Source: Cladophialophora immunda (taxonomy: Eukaryota > Ascomycota > Eurotiomycetes > Chaetothyriales > Herpotrichiellaceae). Taken from it: DNA of 64,000 nt. Made by a program: the position numbers and the translations under genes. The notes beneath the pieces are model-generated. The model saw nothing but the letters and a program-made list of their open reading frames with translations, was not told where the DNA came from and did no database searches. The stretch is from contig NW_015622541.1 in NCBI RefSeq assembly GCF_000835495.1, forward strand, positions 496,001 to 560,000, in the 5' to 3' direction. Positions 35,027 through 47,438 of the stretch are shown here, piece after piece. Position 1 is the stretch's first letter. Each line of letters opens with the position of its first letter.

Positions 35027-36997
35027 ATGGCTGCCAGGAGCCGCTTTCATTCAGAAAGCAGAAGTCATGAACACTCAGAAACCTTCACACTTCGCCGATC
35101 AAAGACTTACAACCTCCTCGTTGGTAGGTGGAAGTCGTTTCGGCGCAGACGCATAATCTTGGTCTTGCTCGCAGCATGGCTTCTCTACCTCTTCTTCAAG
35201 TACATGCCAACAGATCTCCCACCTGTCTCTGAACGATATGACCACCGCTACGGTCGCTTACACCCGGGGTTACGTGGTCCGTATGGTGGTGATTCTCCAG
35301 ACACACTCCAAAACTCCGACCAAAGTTATGAAGGTCCTATAAGGTTCTACGAATTGGCCGCGACTTTGCAAGAGCATGGATGGATTCGAGATATGAAAGG
35401 CAATGTTCTCTTCGCCGTTTCAGACGTGAAAAGTGTGCCTCGGATTCTGCCCATGGCATGTGCAATGGCACAGCATAACAGGACCCGAGTTCACCTGGCG
35501 TTCATGGGACGCCACGCCGCAGCCTGGCCAGAGATTCGTGCAGCGAATGGGATTGAAGAATCGGAGTGTAACATATACTTGCACGATGCTCGACCTGACC
35601 ATGCGGCTCAATCATCTGTGTCGAGGCTGGAAGTCAGTGCAAGTGCGAGTTTGGGACATATCCATTCAGTCATGCAATTGCATGCGGTTTTGACTACAGA
35701 ACGCGAGGATGACTATTTGGTCAATGCTTTGAGGGAGAAGACATCGTCTCTTGGCCTTTCTCTCATAACTCTTCCTGCCAGCAGCCAGCAGAGTCTGTCG
35801 TGGATTTCATCCCTGGACGCTGCATCGCTCTCCCGGCTCGACAAGATCCAGATTGACATTGTCATCCAAGCGCAGCCTGAGTCCTCAGCTTCCCTGATGC
35901 GGCTTCTGCGATCAATCAAGGACGCCGACTACTCAGGATGGACGCTTCCCAGATTGACGATTGAAATCCCCAATAACGTGGACCCCTTCCTCGCCCGATA
36001 CTTATCAAACTTCCGGTGGCCTGCCAATGGTGCCGGCAGCGAGAGTAGAGTTACGATCAAGCACAGGCTCGACGCAAGGCTCATGACTCCCGTGCAGGCA
36101 TCTATGCGGACGGTCGAATCTTTCTATCCTTCAGCGGCCAGCACGTCTCACCTTCTGTTGCTCTCGCCCAACACCGAGCTCTCACCCAACTACTTCCAAT
36201 TTTTAATGTACACATTGCTTGAGTATGGGTACGGTTCACAGAGCACAGGTCTGATCGAGCACTTAGCTGGTATCTCGCTGGATTTACCTCGATATGGACC
36301 GGACTTGAAAACGAAAGCGCCATATGGGGGACAACTTGCAAAGCCCTTCACTCTTTGGCAAGCCCCCGCCTCGACTGCGGTGCTCTATTTCGGAGATCGG
36401 TGGGTCGAATTTCACACTTTCTTGTCTTATCGACTCTTCCTCGATCCGGAGCTCGCGTCGAAGACAAAATCCACACCCACACTGTCCCACGAATATCCCG
36501 CATGGATGACACCAATGCTTGAGATGATGCAAGCACGTGGTTACTATGTTTTGTACCCGAGTTTCATGGAGAGGGAAGGATTATCAGCGGTCACGGTACA
36601 CACCGAACTTCCTCAGTCCCCTGAAGAATACATTGCGGAGGGCAACGACCGAACACTTGATGATGGGGCCCCAAAGATCAATTTGGCCGATGATAAAGCG
36701 CTGACGGCGGATGACGAGATTGCACGGCTGATGCGTCAGGAACAGAAGCTATCTGGGAATTCGCTTACCACTCCTCTTTTGGAAGCCACGGTCCGACAAC
36801 AAGGAATCGACTTTTCGATAGAGCGCGACATTCCATTGATGTCCTTTGATGGCGAAAAGAGAGAATGGGCGATTTCTTGGAGCCTTGCATCAAAATTCGC
36901 GGAGGATTTCGCCATTTCAGTCGGGCGATGTGCGGGATACAACAGTAACCAGGGGGGTGATACTGTCGGGTCGCTATTCTGTCTGGCAGCTACGTGA
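35027..36997 (+). CDS. Type II membrane glycosyltransferase-like protein
   Basis: One exon encodes 656 residues. The N-terminus is basic and cytosolic (RRSK, RRRR), followed by a single membrane anchor at about residues 43-59 and a large lumenal domain, the topology of Golgi glycosyltransferases. The lumenal part includes ATLQEHGWIRDMKGNVLFA, ICI-like beta strands, DIVIQAQPESSASLMRLLRSIKDADYSG, which resembles the donor-binding start of GT-A folds, and LLLLSPNTELSPNYFQFLMY, where a DxD-equivalent would lie. I recognise it as the conserved fungal glycosyltransferase-2-like family of unknown substrate. No classical DxD motif is seen at the expected place (SPNTELSP), so activity is unproven. The last 25 residues could be altered by an unrecognised intron. 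Confidence 0.75.
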   Translation: MAARSRFHSESRSHEHSETFTLRRSKTYNLLVGRWKSFRRRRIILVLLAAWLLYLFFKYMPTDLPPVSERYDHRYGRLHPGLRGPYGGDSPDTLQNSDQSYEGPIRFYELAATLQEHGWIRDMKGNVLFAVSDVKSVPRILPMACAMAQHNRTRVHLAFMGRHAAAWPEIRAANGIEESECNIYLHDARPDHAAQSSVSRLEVSASASLGHIHSVMQLHAVLTTEREDDYLVNALREKTSSLGLSLITLPASSQQSLSWISSLDAASLSRLDKIQIDIVIQAQPESSASLMRLLRSIKDADYSGWTLPRLTIEIPNNVDPFLARYLSNFRWPANGAGSESRVTIKHRLDARLMTPVQASMRTVESFYPSAASTSHLLLLSPNTELSPNYFQFLMYTLLEYGYGSQSTGLIEHLAGISLDLPRYGPDLKTKAPYGGQLAKPFTLWQAPASTAVLYFGDRWVEFHTFLSYRLFLDPELASKTKSTPTLSHEYPAWMTPMLEMMQARGYYVLYPSFMEREGLSAVTVHTELPQSPEEYIAEGNDRTLDDGAPKINLADDKALTADDEIARLMRQEQKLSGNSLTTPLLEATVRQQGIDFSIERDIPLMSFDGEKREWAISWSLASKFAEDFAISVGRCAGYNSNQGGDTVGSLFCLAAT

Positions 36998-39013
36998 CTT
37001 CTTGTCCTTCAAAGCAGCAATACCATCACCAGGACGATTTCGATATCCTCCAATGGCGTAGTCTTCAGTGTTGTCTGACAGAAAGCCTTGCGCCCACTTC
37101 CACTACTTTTGGACTCCAATCAAAGAGGAGACAGTCCGACTTGAAGACGCTCGCCAAGAGACTGCAGCGATCATGCCAATGTTATCATTCCCTCGTGGCA
37201 AATGAACCAGCGCGATTGATGTTGTCAGATCGAGTGGCTGACAAAATCGGAGCGGGAGGGGATGCAAAACTAGAGGACCAGGGGTATGGAAGTTCATGGT
37301 GGACGATCGTCTATAAGATCGAAGATCCCAGAGCACCAGAGTCGATACGGAGCAGGACCACTAGGGTGAGGGAGGAAAGTCAAACGTGCGCGCAGAGGGG
37401 ATCGTCGTCCTAGGAGGGGGAACTGCACACCCGGTCTTCGTCCAGCGTTCATCTTACCCTGTGTAAGCCACACGACACAGATTGATCTGGACGATAGCCT
37501 TTTTATTCTTCTGCGCTGACAGAATCAGACTGTGGCCGTCCCTCTTCCATCCATCATTGTCAGATAAGTGATAATATTGTCGGATACCGGATGACGGATG
37601 CGGGATGCCCATTCAGACCCGCTTGTGCTTCCCCAGACTTGACAGTGGGTGACACTGATGGTTCCGTCTCTTACACACCATGGCCAAAAACCCCTCGCTG
37701 GCCTCTCACCTCGGCAAAACCATATGCTGGATCAACCAGTTGACAAGTTGAATTGGAAGCAGGGATCTGATGCTAGAGGAGGGGGGATCTTGGAGCGTGT
37801 GCCAATTGGTGATTGATGTTGCTGCGGCGTCTCGAGCGGGCTGCGGGCTGCGCTTCACGCCCAACACCCACCAACACTGGCTGCACTGGGTGCGCCGGGT
37901 GCTCACATCCCATTCCTTCTCTTGGCTGGTGTATGTATTGCGGGAGGATTACTCAGGATTGGCACGGTAGAAATATGCTCTTGTTCTTTTTTTCGTTATC
38001 ATGATGGCAAAGGAAGAGGGTATCTGGCGAGTTGCTCTCAAGCTCGATGCGTTCGGCTAATGCATGGCTGCATTGGGTTGAGCCCACCTGGCGCACCTCG
38101 CCCACTAGCCTTGGACTAGCCTCCCTCGCGATGTGCTTGCCCCGGAACCCATCAACAGCAGCTACCGGTGGCTACCAGTGCCCTAGACGCCATTCTTGGG
38201 GCCCTCCCACCAACCACAGCCCCCGGGTCTCCACCACCCTGAACCGCCCCCCTCGCGTTCCCAGGCATTGCTAGTGGTCCATTGGCACGGAAGGGCCAGC
38301 CTAGGCCTGGCTCCCCCCGAACATTGCTGGGGAGTGCTGGGCGATGCGGGCGATGATGGGCTGATGAGCTGATGGGCGACTGGGAGGCAGCTCCCCTTCC
38401 AACACTTGGTGCCCCACCATCCCTCCATTCCTCCCCCTCTCTACCCAGCAGGGCCAGTATCCGTCCCGCCCTTCAGGAATCACCTCGTCTACTGTGGATC
38501 TCCTCTCTCTTCCTTTCTCCAGACTTTCCCACCCGCTGAGCATTCCACAACTCGACACGAACGACTTCTATCTGAATACCTTTGGATACTTCCTTTGCTC
38601 TTGTCGTTGCGAGACCACACGATCCAGAACCAGAGTCGTCCGCTCTATCTCTTCCTCCTCCCTCTACATCTACCACGACAGTATCCTCGCACGCTCGTGT
38701 CGAACTATATCCTGCCCTCCATTGACCCTGCCTCTCTACCTACACCACTCTATCGTCCCGGTTGATAACATTGTGGGAGCGCTCAGCGAGCAAACACCTC
38801 AGTCTTTGTCTCTTCTGAAACCTAGTATCTTGGTTGATGCTGATTGACGGAGACCTCGGGCCAGCACGTGTTCGACTCTTTCCTCGATACCTGCTGTTGT
38901 GCAGGACCGGCTAGGACTCCTGTAGGCGCAGGACGAGCCTGGGGAGGGGTTTCCTGCTCAGGATAACAACCCGAGCCACATCCCACCTCGTCTCCCCCGT
39001 CAATCACAACAAG
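36998..39013. other. Intergenic region upstream of PPS1
   Basis: About 2 kb, the largest gap in the window. The last ~600 bases (38400-39013) are pyrimidine-rich and probably form a long PPS1 leader. A CACGTG lies at 38865-38870. A stretch near 37560-37610 repeats GGATACCGGATGACGGATG-like motifs. No gene is supported. Confidence 0.4.
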
Positions 39014-41192
39014 ATGGCTACAGTGGTGGTCCAACAACAACCCCAAGTTCGACAGTCGACTCCTCCACCCGTCGGCCCGACTATTTCACTGCATCAAGCT
39101 CGATCTTCGACACCCATCCCCAACAAACACTTACCTTACTGTCCACCAGGACCGGTTCCCTCCCAGACGCAAATCACTCCTCCCAACTCTCCTCCATTAC
39201 GAAACGTCGCCCCCAAACCCACCTCGCTCCTACACCCCGCAAGCAACTACCAGAGGCTGTGTAATTCTCCGCCCATATATGGCATCTCGGCCAAACAGGT
39301 AGCTGAAGCCCTCGAACACTATTCTCGTCAGCCCCTTCCACACCCGTCGTCGGTCTTTCCATGGCTCCATGGGCTCCATCCCGAGAACCATATCCAATTG
39401 GCCTTCTTTGTCGCAAGGAAAAAGTCGCTGCGAAAGATACCAAAATGCTTGCGAGGGATAACCATCATCAAGGCTGGGGGCGACCTGAGTCGCTCGAGGA
39501 TCAAAGGGGCTATTTGCCCAGATGAAGTCCTCAACTTGTCAGAGAGCAATGGCCGGGGCTTCGTCGACTGTGACCCACGAGAAGGCTTCTCGGTGCGCAA
39601 TTTCCACATCCAAGCGGCCAAGATGGCAATGGTGTCCGACATCATCGTATATGGCGATGAAGACACAGACCACCGCATCATCAAGTCTGTTGCCGAGAGA
39701 ACAGCATCTGTGCAGAAGAAATGGCGAAAGGAACTGGAAAGCATCGGCCAATGTCCCGAGCCTTTCAATACCTTCGTGTTGACGCAGTCTTTTGAAGACT
39801 TTGAGCAGTTGTATCCGGAATTGGTGGCCGTTGATTCCCAAGGCAGATATCAGGACCATACACTTGATTTCCTCCAACAAGAAAGACGAGAAATGTGCGC
39901 CATGTCCAAGGCCTCGGAAATCTCACATGCCGTCTTCCAAGGCCCGTCGCCGGGGCCCTACACCGACCCACCGTCCAGCCTTGATGACCCGAGTTACGAT
40001 CTCTATGTGGAAGCCAGTGATCATGCATCACTTCCAGACGACAAACTCCTGGCTGCGAAATTGAAACAGCTCGAAGAACGCGAGGAGGACGACGACCCAG
40101 TCCACATGACATTCCCCAGCTCAGGAAGTATTCTACCACCATCATGGTCCCAAGTCGAAGTCGACGGCATCCTGCGTATGTGTCGGTGGCTCTACAACCT
40201 CACTCATACCATGAAACCTGTCAGCAAATGCAGCGACGAAGACGGCGACATTCAGATGTCTGAATTCGCACCTCGTCCCCGGCGGGTCCTGTTGCACTGT
40301 GCAGATGGGTACACCGAAACCTCCATGCTGGCCGTCGCGTACTTCATGTACGCTGAAGGTGTTCCCCTACACGAGGCGTGGATTCGCCTGCACTGTGAGA
40401 AGCGACGCAATTTCTTCGCTTACCCTTCGGACGTCTCTCTGTTGAATGCTATTCAAGGCCGCATTCTAGGTGAATCGCCAAAATTCGATTCCTCAAAACT
40501 CTCCTCCATAGAAGCGCCGGCATGGCTGGCCAGGCTGGACGGTAGCTTGCCAAGTCGCATCCTCCCGTACATGTACCTGGGCAATCTGACACATGCGAAT
40601 AACCCTCAAATGCTCAAGCTATTGGGCATTCGCCGGATTTTGAGTGTCGGGGAGCCGGTCTCCTGGACGGAACAGGAAATCAACGATTGGGGACGAGAAA
40701 ATCTGCTGATGGTGGATCGTGTGCAGGACAATGGGATCGATGAACTGACATTGGAGATGGAAAGGTGTCTAGAGTTCATTGGTAGGCTCCCCCATCACGT
40801 ATGCAGATTGTGGGTGACTGACGCACTCTCCAGAACGAGGAAAGCAGGATGGCACCGCGACACTAGTCCACTGCCGTGTTGGCGTTTCTCGCTCTGCAAC
40901 CATTTGCATTGCCGAAGTCATGGCAAGTCAGGGGCTGAGTTTCCCTCGTGCATAGTAAGTCTCTTCCGGTCATTCACACTCAGGATCCAATACTCATATC
41001 AGCTTCAGCTGCTTTGTCCGCGCCCGCCGCCTCAACGTGATCATCCAACCACACCTGCGCTTCGTCTACGAATTGATGAAATGGGACGAGTTACAGCAAG
41101 AGAAACGTGGTGTGGTCGTCAAGAGGGAACTTGAGTGGGCGGCCGTGGCGAGGGAGATTGCTGCGATGAACAGACCTTACGCACGGTCATGA
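39014..41192 (+). CDS. PPS1: Dual-specificity protein phosphatase Pps1
   Basis: Three exons: 39014-40781, 40834-40954 and 41003-41192, 2079 nt and 692 residues. The unspliced frame loses the active site, so the two introns (GTAGGC..CTCCAG and GTAAGT..ATCAG) are required. The active site is VHCRVGVSRSAT in exon 2, with nucleophile Cys 603 and Arg 609 (Cx5R). Exon 3 supplies VRARRLNVIIQPHLRFVYEL, a conserved end of DSP domains. A second phosphatase-like region near residue 435 reads HCADGYTET, with Glu where the catalytic Arg should be, and is probably inactive, as is usual in Pps1. The N-terminal ~100 residues are Pro/Ser-rich. Yeast Pps1 is linked to S-phase checkpoint control. Confidence 0.93.
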
Positions 41193-42031
41193 TCCTCGAG
41201 TGTTCCAAGATGGCGCCTGTTGCCGGTCTCGGTCTCTTGTCAAGCCCGGGTTCAGGTTCATCCGTTGACTCTGCCTCCGCCGGACGAGCGAGTAGAGGTT
41301 CAAAAGAGCTGGAATGAGCCTCATACAGCTGGCCTCCTAGCCAGACAGGCGGACTCTTTTGACACCTGCTCAGGAGTCGTTGATGTTGCTGTTGCTGTTG
41401 TCATGATATTGTGTTGATGTACGATGAGCCAAATGTGTCATGACTACAGATGTTACGGATTGGATATATGATGGATGACGGACGTTGTACATGACTGTTA
41501 TGAAGAGCTGATGATGGGCGCATCTGGACCAAACATTTTGGAATCAGCTTTTTATAAGGCCTCGATGGCAGGGCGCACAATGGGCGGGCTTGGGCTCTGT
41601 GTTGAGATCCTTACATTGGGTAAGGGAGGCTCTACATTCACGCCATGCAGTGTCGCGCTGTGCCCTGGCCCTGTGTGCTCTATAGCCGAAAGCCAAAGCA
41701 CCTGGCGCTCGGTTTTGTTTCTTGGATTTCGCTATAAAAGCTGCTGGGACACCGGGGTTGGATCTGGGAGCCAGCTCAGGGGATGATGCTAGCAATGAAG
41801 GAACCTCAATTTTCAGCCACCAAAAAGGCTCCTACACTTATTTTACTTCCCTCACTAATATCTGGTCGTGCATGTTCCCAATTAACCACATTATTTATAT
41901 CTGCAATAGTCAATAGTCGACAGTCCTAGGAGGGAGGCAGAGAAGTTGATTCCCCCTCCCTCTTTTCCTTTTGCTGTGCGTGCCGTGCCTGACCGTCCCG
42001 CCCACAACAAGCAAGACAGCATTTTTATTCC
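41193..42031. other. Convergent spacer PPS1 / TYW4
   Basis: About 0.84 kb between two stop codons. It contains a GTTGCT-type short repeat near 41380-41400. No gene is supported. Confidence 0.4.
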
Positions 42032-45000
42032 CTACAACTTGTCCGCCTTTTCCCTCAACTCGTCGGCCAGCCGGCCCAAATACGCCCTGACAATGTCCTT
42101 TGGGATGATGCCCATGTCCAGCGCACCCTCGGCACTGCCGGTAGCTGGCTGTAAAATTTTGCCCTTGCCCTTGCCCTTGCCCTTGCTTTTGCCGTTCCCG
42201 TTCCCGTCCTCATGTGCGTCCTGGGGTTTCAGCGTGCTGTCGCCGCCGCCGTCATGGTCGTCGTGGTCAACCTTGAGGAAGCGGCGCACAATCTTTTCCA
42301 GGTCCCGGCGCCCGTCCTCGTACGCGGCGAGGTCGCGGTTGCCGTAAACGTCGCGGCCTGCGGCGTACTTGTGCGGGTTCAGCGTGCGGAAGAAGACATT
42401 GACCGAGATGTTGATTTTTGAGTCCGAGCTCGCGTTCGTGTTCGTGTCCGGGAGGTGGTGGGCTTCGTGGAGAGCATGGGCTTCGCTTGGTTTATCTTCG
42501 GTGATGGTGGTGGTTGCTGAAGGAGATTCCAGTGTGGGCTGGGGTAGGGGTGCAGATGTGGAGGCCGTTGCGGACGCCGATGCGGACGCCGATGCTGATT
42601 CTGATGTTGATGTTGATGTGGAAGTAGAAGCTGATGCTGATACTGATGTTGATAGTGAAAGCGGCTCGGGTTTTGTTGGAGCAGGCAGTGGTGTCCCTGT
42701 GTGCGCCCACAACGGCGGGATGTACAACGCATCACCTGGCTTTAAAATAGCAACGTGCGGCTTCGTATTTGGCACGAACCTCGCCGTGTCTTCGCCCGAT
42801 CCTGGCAGTTGAGTCGGCTCGAAGATGTCGATACTGGACGTTGTCGAACCGGGCGGGAAATTTAGATGTTTCAGATCCCCCGGTGGGAACAGGACAAGTT
42901 TTCGGGTGCCCCGGATCTGGAAGAGAACGTTGGCCATCACATCATAATGTAACCACATGTTCACATTTGCGCTGATACGGAGAGGGCTGCTGTGCTGGTT
43001 ATTCTTCACAAAGGAGAGCGCGTGCGGGACATGGAAATCAGGCGCGAGCTCGGGCCAGTCGGTGGAAAGGTCGGCAGGCAAAGTTGTTGGATTGGTGCTG
43101 GAAATCGAACGGAGGTACATGTGCGCATTTGGGTCTGATTCGAGTTGGTTAATGAATTCAAGAAATGAGGTCGTCTTGTACGCAAAATCTTTCCGTTGGA
43201 AGTTCATCGTCCGGCCCGACGCCGAATGGACGACTATGGATTTCGAGGGTGCAATTTTTGAGAGGAGATATGCTGCCGTCCAAGAAGATATACATGGGCC
43301 AATATCCAGGTTTGAGAGGAGTTTGGGCCTGCCCTCCCCCAGAACGCGTGTAAAATCTTGCTCCGATTCAATCTTGATACGCTCAATGGCAGTTAAGATG
43401 CGTGCCGCTGAAGCACCCTGCGGCGTTGACTGAGGGTCTGGTTTTCTGGCTTCTGGCTTCATCATCGCCCAGTGTGAGCTCAGTCCTGCTTCTCGGTCAT
43501 ATAGAAGCCAACAACCAGGGTTCCAATATGCGCCGAAGCTGAAACAAGTCGCCCCTCCACCGATAATCAGAGTAGTCTGTCGTGCCGTGTAATGTGTTGA
43601 GTGGCCGATAAGGAAAGGACGAGGGACATTTGGGTCTCTCTTGGGTAAAACACAGGCGACCCTGAACTCCATCTCCTTCTCGTACTCGTTGAAGGCAGAG
43701 AAACTACCGACGATGGAGAGGATCTCGTAGTCCTTGGGGATGCAGCCATGTTTTGCTACACCACCGATGAGCAAGATCTCGTCTCTGATGACGCTGTAAG
43801 AGGCCCCGAGGCGATTCAACCATGGCCAGATGCCCGCTGAAGCGTCCAGAGCCGTGGATACCCTGAAATTGATTCCCATGACTTTGTTGTCCCGGATGAT
43901 CAATCTCCATTTCCATAGCCCTTGACAAATGACTCCATCCTGACGCATTCCGCCTAGGAGGAGACCGTGGTTAAAGCCCAGGCGGACGAAGGATGCTCCA
44001 AAGCGCGGCATCGGGTCGGATTTGAGACTGCGGAGAACTTGCCAGCCGTTCTCCTTGTCCCACAGCAGACAGTCAATCGCAATCCGTGTTGCTGAAGTTT
44101 TCCCTCCAAACACGACCACGCCATACTGATCATAAGGAAGTACCACAGCGGCTGCTCGATGCCGGAAACGGGGTTCTGGAAGATCATGGACCCTCTCCCA
44201 TTTCGTGTCCGTTTGGAGCCAGCAATCCTTCATGGGCGATGATGGTGAACCTCGACCGCCGACGAGAAGGTTCTGTCCATTGCGGAGTGTCGTGATAGTA
44301 TGGCAGCACCTGGCACCTACTTCCTCTGGTGGGACTGAGGGATAAGGGAGTGTGGAGTCAGGCGAAGTGTAGACGGAAGTAGATGACAAGCGACCTCGAA
44401 GGCCAACACCGCCGTGGACGGCTATAGCATCTTGACCTGGGACTATAAAAGCTGAGCCATGATGCGTCCTTCCTTCTTTTTCCGGATTCGCAGAATATTT
44501 GTACGCGAACCACTGGGTATTATCTCTGTGGGGTGAAACGGTCCTTGCTGACATGTCTGACGCCAGACTATCAACTGATGCCCTCCTCGACCGCTGTTGC
44601 TCTGGCATGAGAGGCTCGGGACCTGTTTGCGCGATTATTAGGCAGTAGTGAGAGGCGAATAGAGCGAATTCCTCCCTATATTCCTCCTTTTTAGTACATA
44701 AGTGGTTTGAGTGTATCTGGATTGACTCACCATTCGTCGAATTCCTCAACTTCATCCAGAGAAATCCTTTGAGATGGGGACAGAAATCTGGGATCAGCCC
44801 AAAGCTCCCATAGGTTTTGTATCTCAATATGAGGGAATCCGGCGTCCTGGAAGCGCAGTGTCTGGGTGTGAGTGCCAGGATAAGTGAGTACGGAGCGAAG
44901 TGGTGTTCCTAGTTTGGCAAAGTGTTTCAACATGGCCGCCGTGAATGGATTGTCTGGACGATCTGGTGACTGTTGTTCAAGCAGGCAGAATGTCACATCT

Positions 45001-45822
45001 GGGCACATCAGTCACTCCGTACACTACCGGGAAGAGTGAAGTATACCTGGCGACAACGTGGAAGTCCAAGCGATCAGGGCATCGGCGTCTTTGGTAGCCA
45101 TGTAGGTGATGCTGACTTCGGCGAGACATAACACAAGGCATTGATCGATATCTACAACAGACCTCAGAAGGCGCTCCAACCTTGAAGGGTTTCGTAGGTC
45201 ACATCCGATTGCGACGTAGACATCCGAGTCCAGCACAACACCCTTCCCTGAACCCAAGTCCGACGTGGTCGAGAGCATATCTTTCATTTTGGGAGTGTTC
45301 ATGATAATCTCTCGCTTGCTGATCATGAGCTCTTCGAAATCGACATCGATGAATTTGGTGTTGGCACACAAGTCTGGATGCTGAGCCATCCATTGGAATG
45401 GGAGGGGGTCGCTGCCAGAGTAAGTCGCGCTTGATCACCCCGGACGGGCTATCGGCATCCTTACTCACTAGCCACAGCCCAGATTGACGACGACCTTCTT
45501 CAAGTCAGAGGGCTTTTCCAGGAACTGCCTGACTACCCAGTCTATGGCTCTCATGCGAAGCCAGTATCCACGGTTAATGGTAGGAGACCGGCGGATCGGT
45601 TTTTTCACAAAATAACGATAAAAGTGCGGTTGAGGAAGGTAGAGCTTCTCGACACTTCTTTTGGAAACGATGCTGCTGTTGTTTGTCTATACACAACCCT
45701 CTGTTAGTTCGAGCGAGCCAAGTATACGCGGAGTGACGTACGCCCATAACGAGGCCGGCGTTTTTTTCCATGGGGATCTCATCGCTGGCGCTTCCGTCCT
45801 GGGGAGACACGGGGGAGTCCAT
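42032..45822 (-). CDS. PPM2: tRNA wybutosine-synthesizing protein 4 (LCMT-kelch-JmjC)
   Basis: Five exons: 45822-45742, 45686-45469, 45411-45047, 44998-44731 and 44675-42032, 3576 nt and 1191 residues. Residues ~28-320 form a leucine carboxyl methyltransferase-like domain ([54 protein letters not shown]). Kelch-type beta-propeller repeats follow ([46 protein letters not shown]). The C-terminus is a JmjC/cupin domain with the HxD iron motif in [10 protein letters not shown] and a later His in LWAHTG. TYW4 methylates and methoxycarbonylates the wybutosine side chain at position 37 of tRNA-Phe. A Ser/Thr/Ala repeat stretch of about 50 residues and a KGKGKGK stretch interrupt the JmjC region. It is divergent from TAP42. 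Confidence 0.95.
42161..42184. repeat. (GCCCTT)4 coding microsatellite
   Basis: Four 6-bp units encode the Lys-Gly alternation near the TYW4 C-terminus on the minus strand. Confidence 0.85.
42570..42655. repeat. Imperfect GATGCN/GATGTT hexamer repeat in TYW4
   Basis: Degenerate 6-bp units encode an alternating Ser-Ala / Ser-Thr stretch inside the JmjC region of TYW4. Confidence 0.75.
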
Positions 45823-46264
45823 CTTGATCTCCGTTGGGCCCTTTGCAACATCTCAAAGAGACGACGGAGGAAGAGAAGGTCAATGAAAATGCAAAGTCAG
45901 CGTGCGTGAGTCACTGCATGGCATGAAATCGTCACTTGGGAAAAAGATCGAAGTCCGCTGCGATATTCGGCCTTGGCACTGTACGCATTTCTGATTGGCG
46001 TGGGTGAATTGCCTTCCACCTGGTGATATTTGCCTCCGTTTTCAACCTCTTGCTAAGCAACCCCTTCACGACGGGCGACGATGACTGGGAGTATCTAATG
46101 CGGCAAGACGTGGTTGGAGTGTGAAGAGAAGGTTCTAGTAACTCACCAAGGCACCACCACGCGAATTCCCACCACAAGACGCTCCGTCCGACCGGAGAAA
46201 GAGCAGCACAACCAAGCAGCACTTGCAATTCACAAGCCATCGAAGCGAACAAGACCAGGGCATC
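45823..46264. promoter_or_regulatory. Divergent TYW4 / TAP42 promoter
   Basis: There are 442 bp between the two start codons. A CCAATCA box lies on the minus strand at 45992-45998. No gene is seen. Confidence 0.5.
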
Positions 46265-47438
46265 ATGGACACGCCTGAACCATCCTTGAAGGCACTGTTC
46301 AACCAAGCAAAGAAACAGCAAGAGGGTTTGGATAGCCTCGACCCTCGAAGCGCAGCCTTCAAGCACGCACTCCAATCCATCATCGACAACCTCGAACAAT
46401 GTCGCAGGTTGATCCAAGACCTCTCTTTGTTCAGCACGAATGAAGAAGTTGAAGACATCTCTACGCAAGATCTACAGTACGTATGGGCACGGCCGCGACG
46501 TCGCTGATCCGCTTCTCGGCTGACCTTGGCCTCAGATACCTGACGGTGGACTGTCTACTGGCAGAAGCCAAGATCAGAGGGTACGGTGACAACAGGCAGT
46601 CATCATTGCAGGATGCGGCGGGATTATTCGAACAGTTTTTGACCCGACTAGATCAATATGGTCTACTAGGGGCATCGGATCGGGAACTCTACGAACGCTA
46701 CCTCGAACAACGCAGTTCATTCCGGATAGTCTCCTCCAACAGCCCCGAGGAGAAACGTAGGATTAAGATTTCTCGCTTCCAGGAAGAAAAATCTTTGAAG
46801 CAGAGACTCCAGGTTTGTGCCCGTCTATCGCCATCAAGTCACGAGGTGCACTAACAAAACAGTATCTGAGAGACGAATCGAACAAATCAAATGTCGACGA
46901 CGAGACTATTCGGAGCCTGTATCTAGCCGAAATCGCTTTCTTAGTCAACAAGGCGTTCTCCTCTCTGGACATGATAACACAGGAATTGGAGATTTTGTCT
47001 CAAATGCGGCACGCTGAGCCAGCCAGGCAAGGGTCACCACCTTCAGACCAGAGAGTTCCGGGGAGACCAGATTCTTATTCGGAACGTTTAGATGGTCCCG
47101 CCACAATGGCAGGCCTGGGAAAGAGAGGAGGGCCTTTACTGAGCACAAGTGGAAAACCTCTCCAGCCATTCACCATAACAGACAAGAGGACCCAATTGCG
47201 CCAGGGCGTATTTAGGCCAGGCCACAACCTCCCAACAATGAGCATCGACGAGTACCTCGAGGAAGAGCGGCGGAGAGGTGGCATTATCGACGGTGGAGGA
47301 AACGCCAATGCGCCTCAGCCCGAGCCCGATGAGGATAATATGGAGCAAGTTGACGCTGCCACGATGAAGGCACGAGAGTGGGACGAATTTGTTGAGGCCA
47401 ATCCGAAAGGAGCTGGAAACACGTTGAACCGGGGATAA
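46265..47438 (+). CDS. TAP42: PP2A phosphatase-associated protein Tap42 (alpha4/IGBP1)
   Basis: Three exons: 46265-46476, 46536-46812 and 46863-47438, 1065 nt and 354 residues. The introns are 59 nt (donor GTACGT) and 50 nt (donor GTTTGT, branch CACTAAC). The N-terminal two-thirds are helical and TPR-like, with the family's RxxKISRFQEEKSLKQRLQYL segment, a conserved motif for binding the phosphatase catalytic subunit. The C-terminus is Pro/Gly/acidic and includes MSIDEYLEEERRRGGI and REWDEFVEANPKGAGNT, hallmarks of the family. Tap42 binds PP2A-type catalytic subunits in the TOR pathway and protects or restrains them. Its divergent neighbour TYW4 is a paralogue of the PP2A methyltransferase, which may be chance. 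Confidence 0.95.

Noticed and set aside
36900..37061. Extra intron and exon at the end of the glycosyltransferase-like gene
   Set aside because: A donor-like GTGATAC and an acceptor near 37018 exist, but no conserved C-terminal sequence supports using them.
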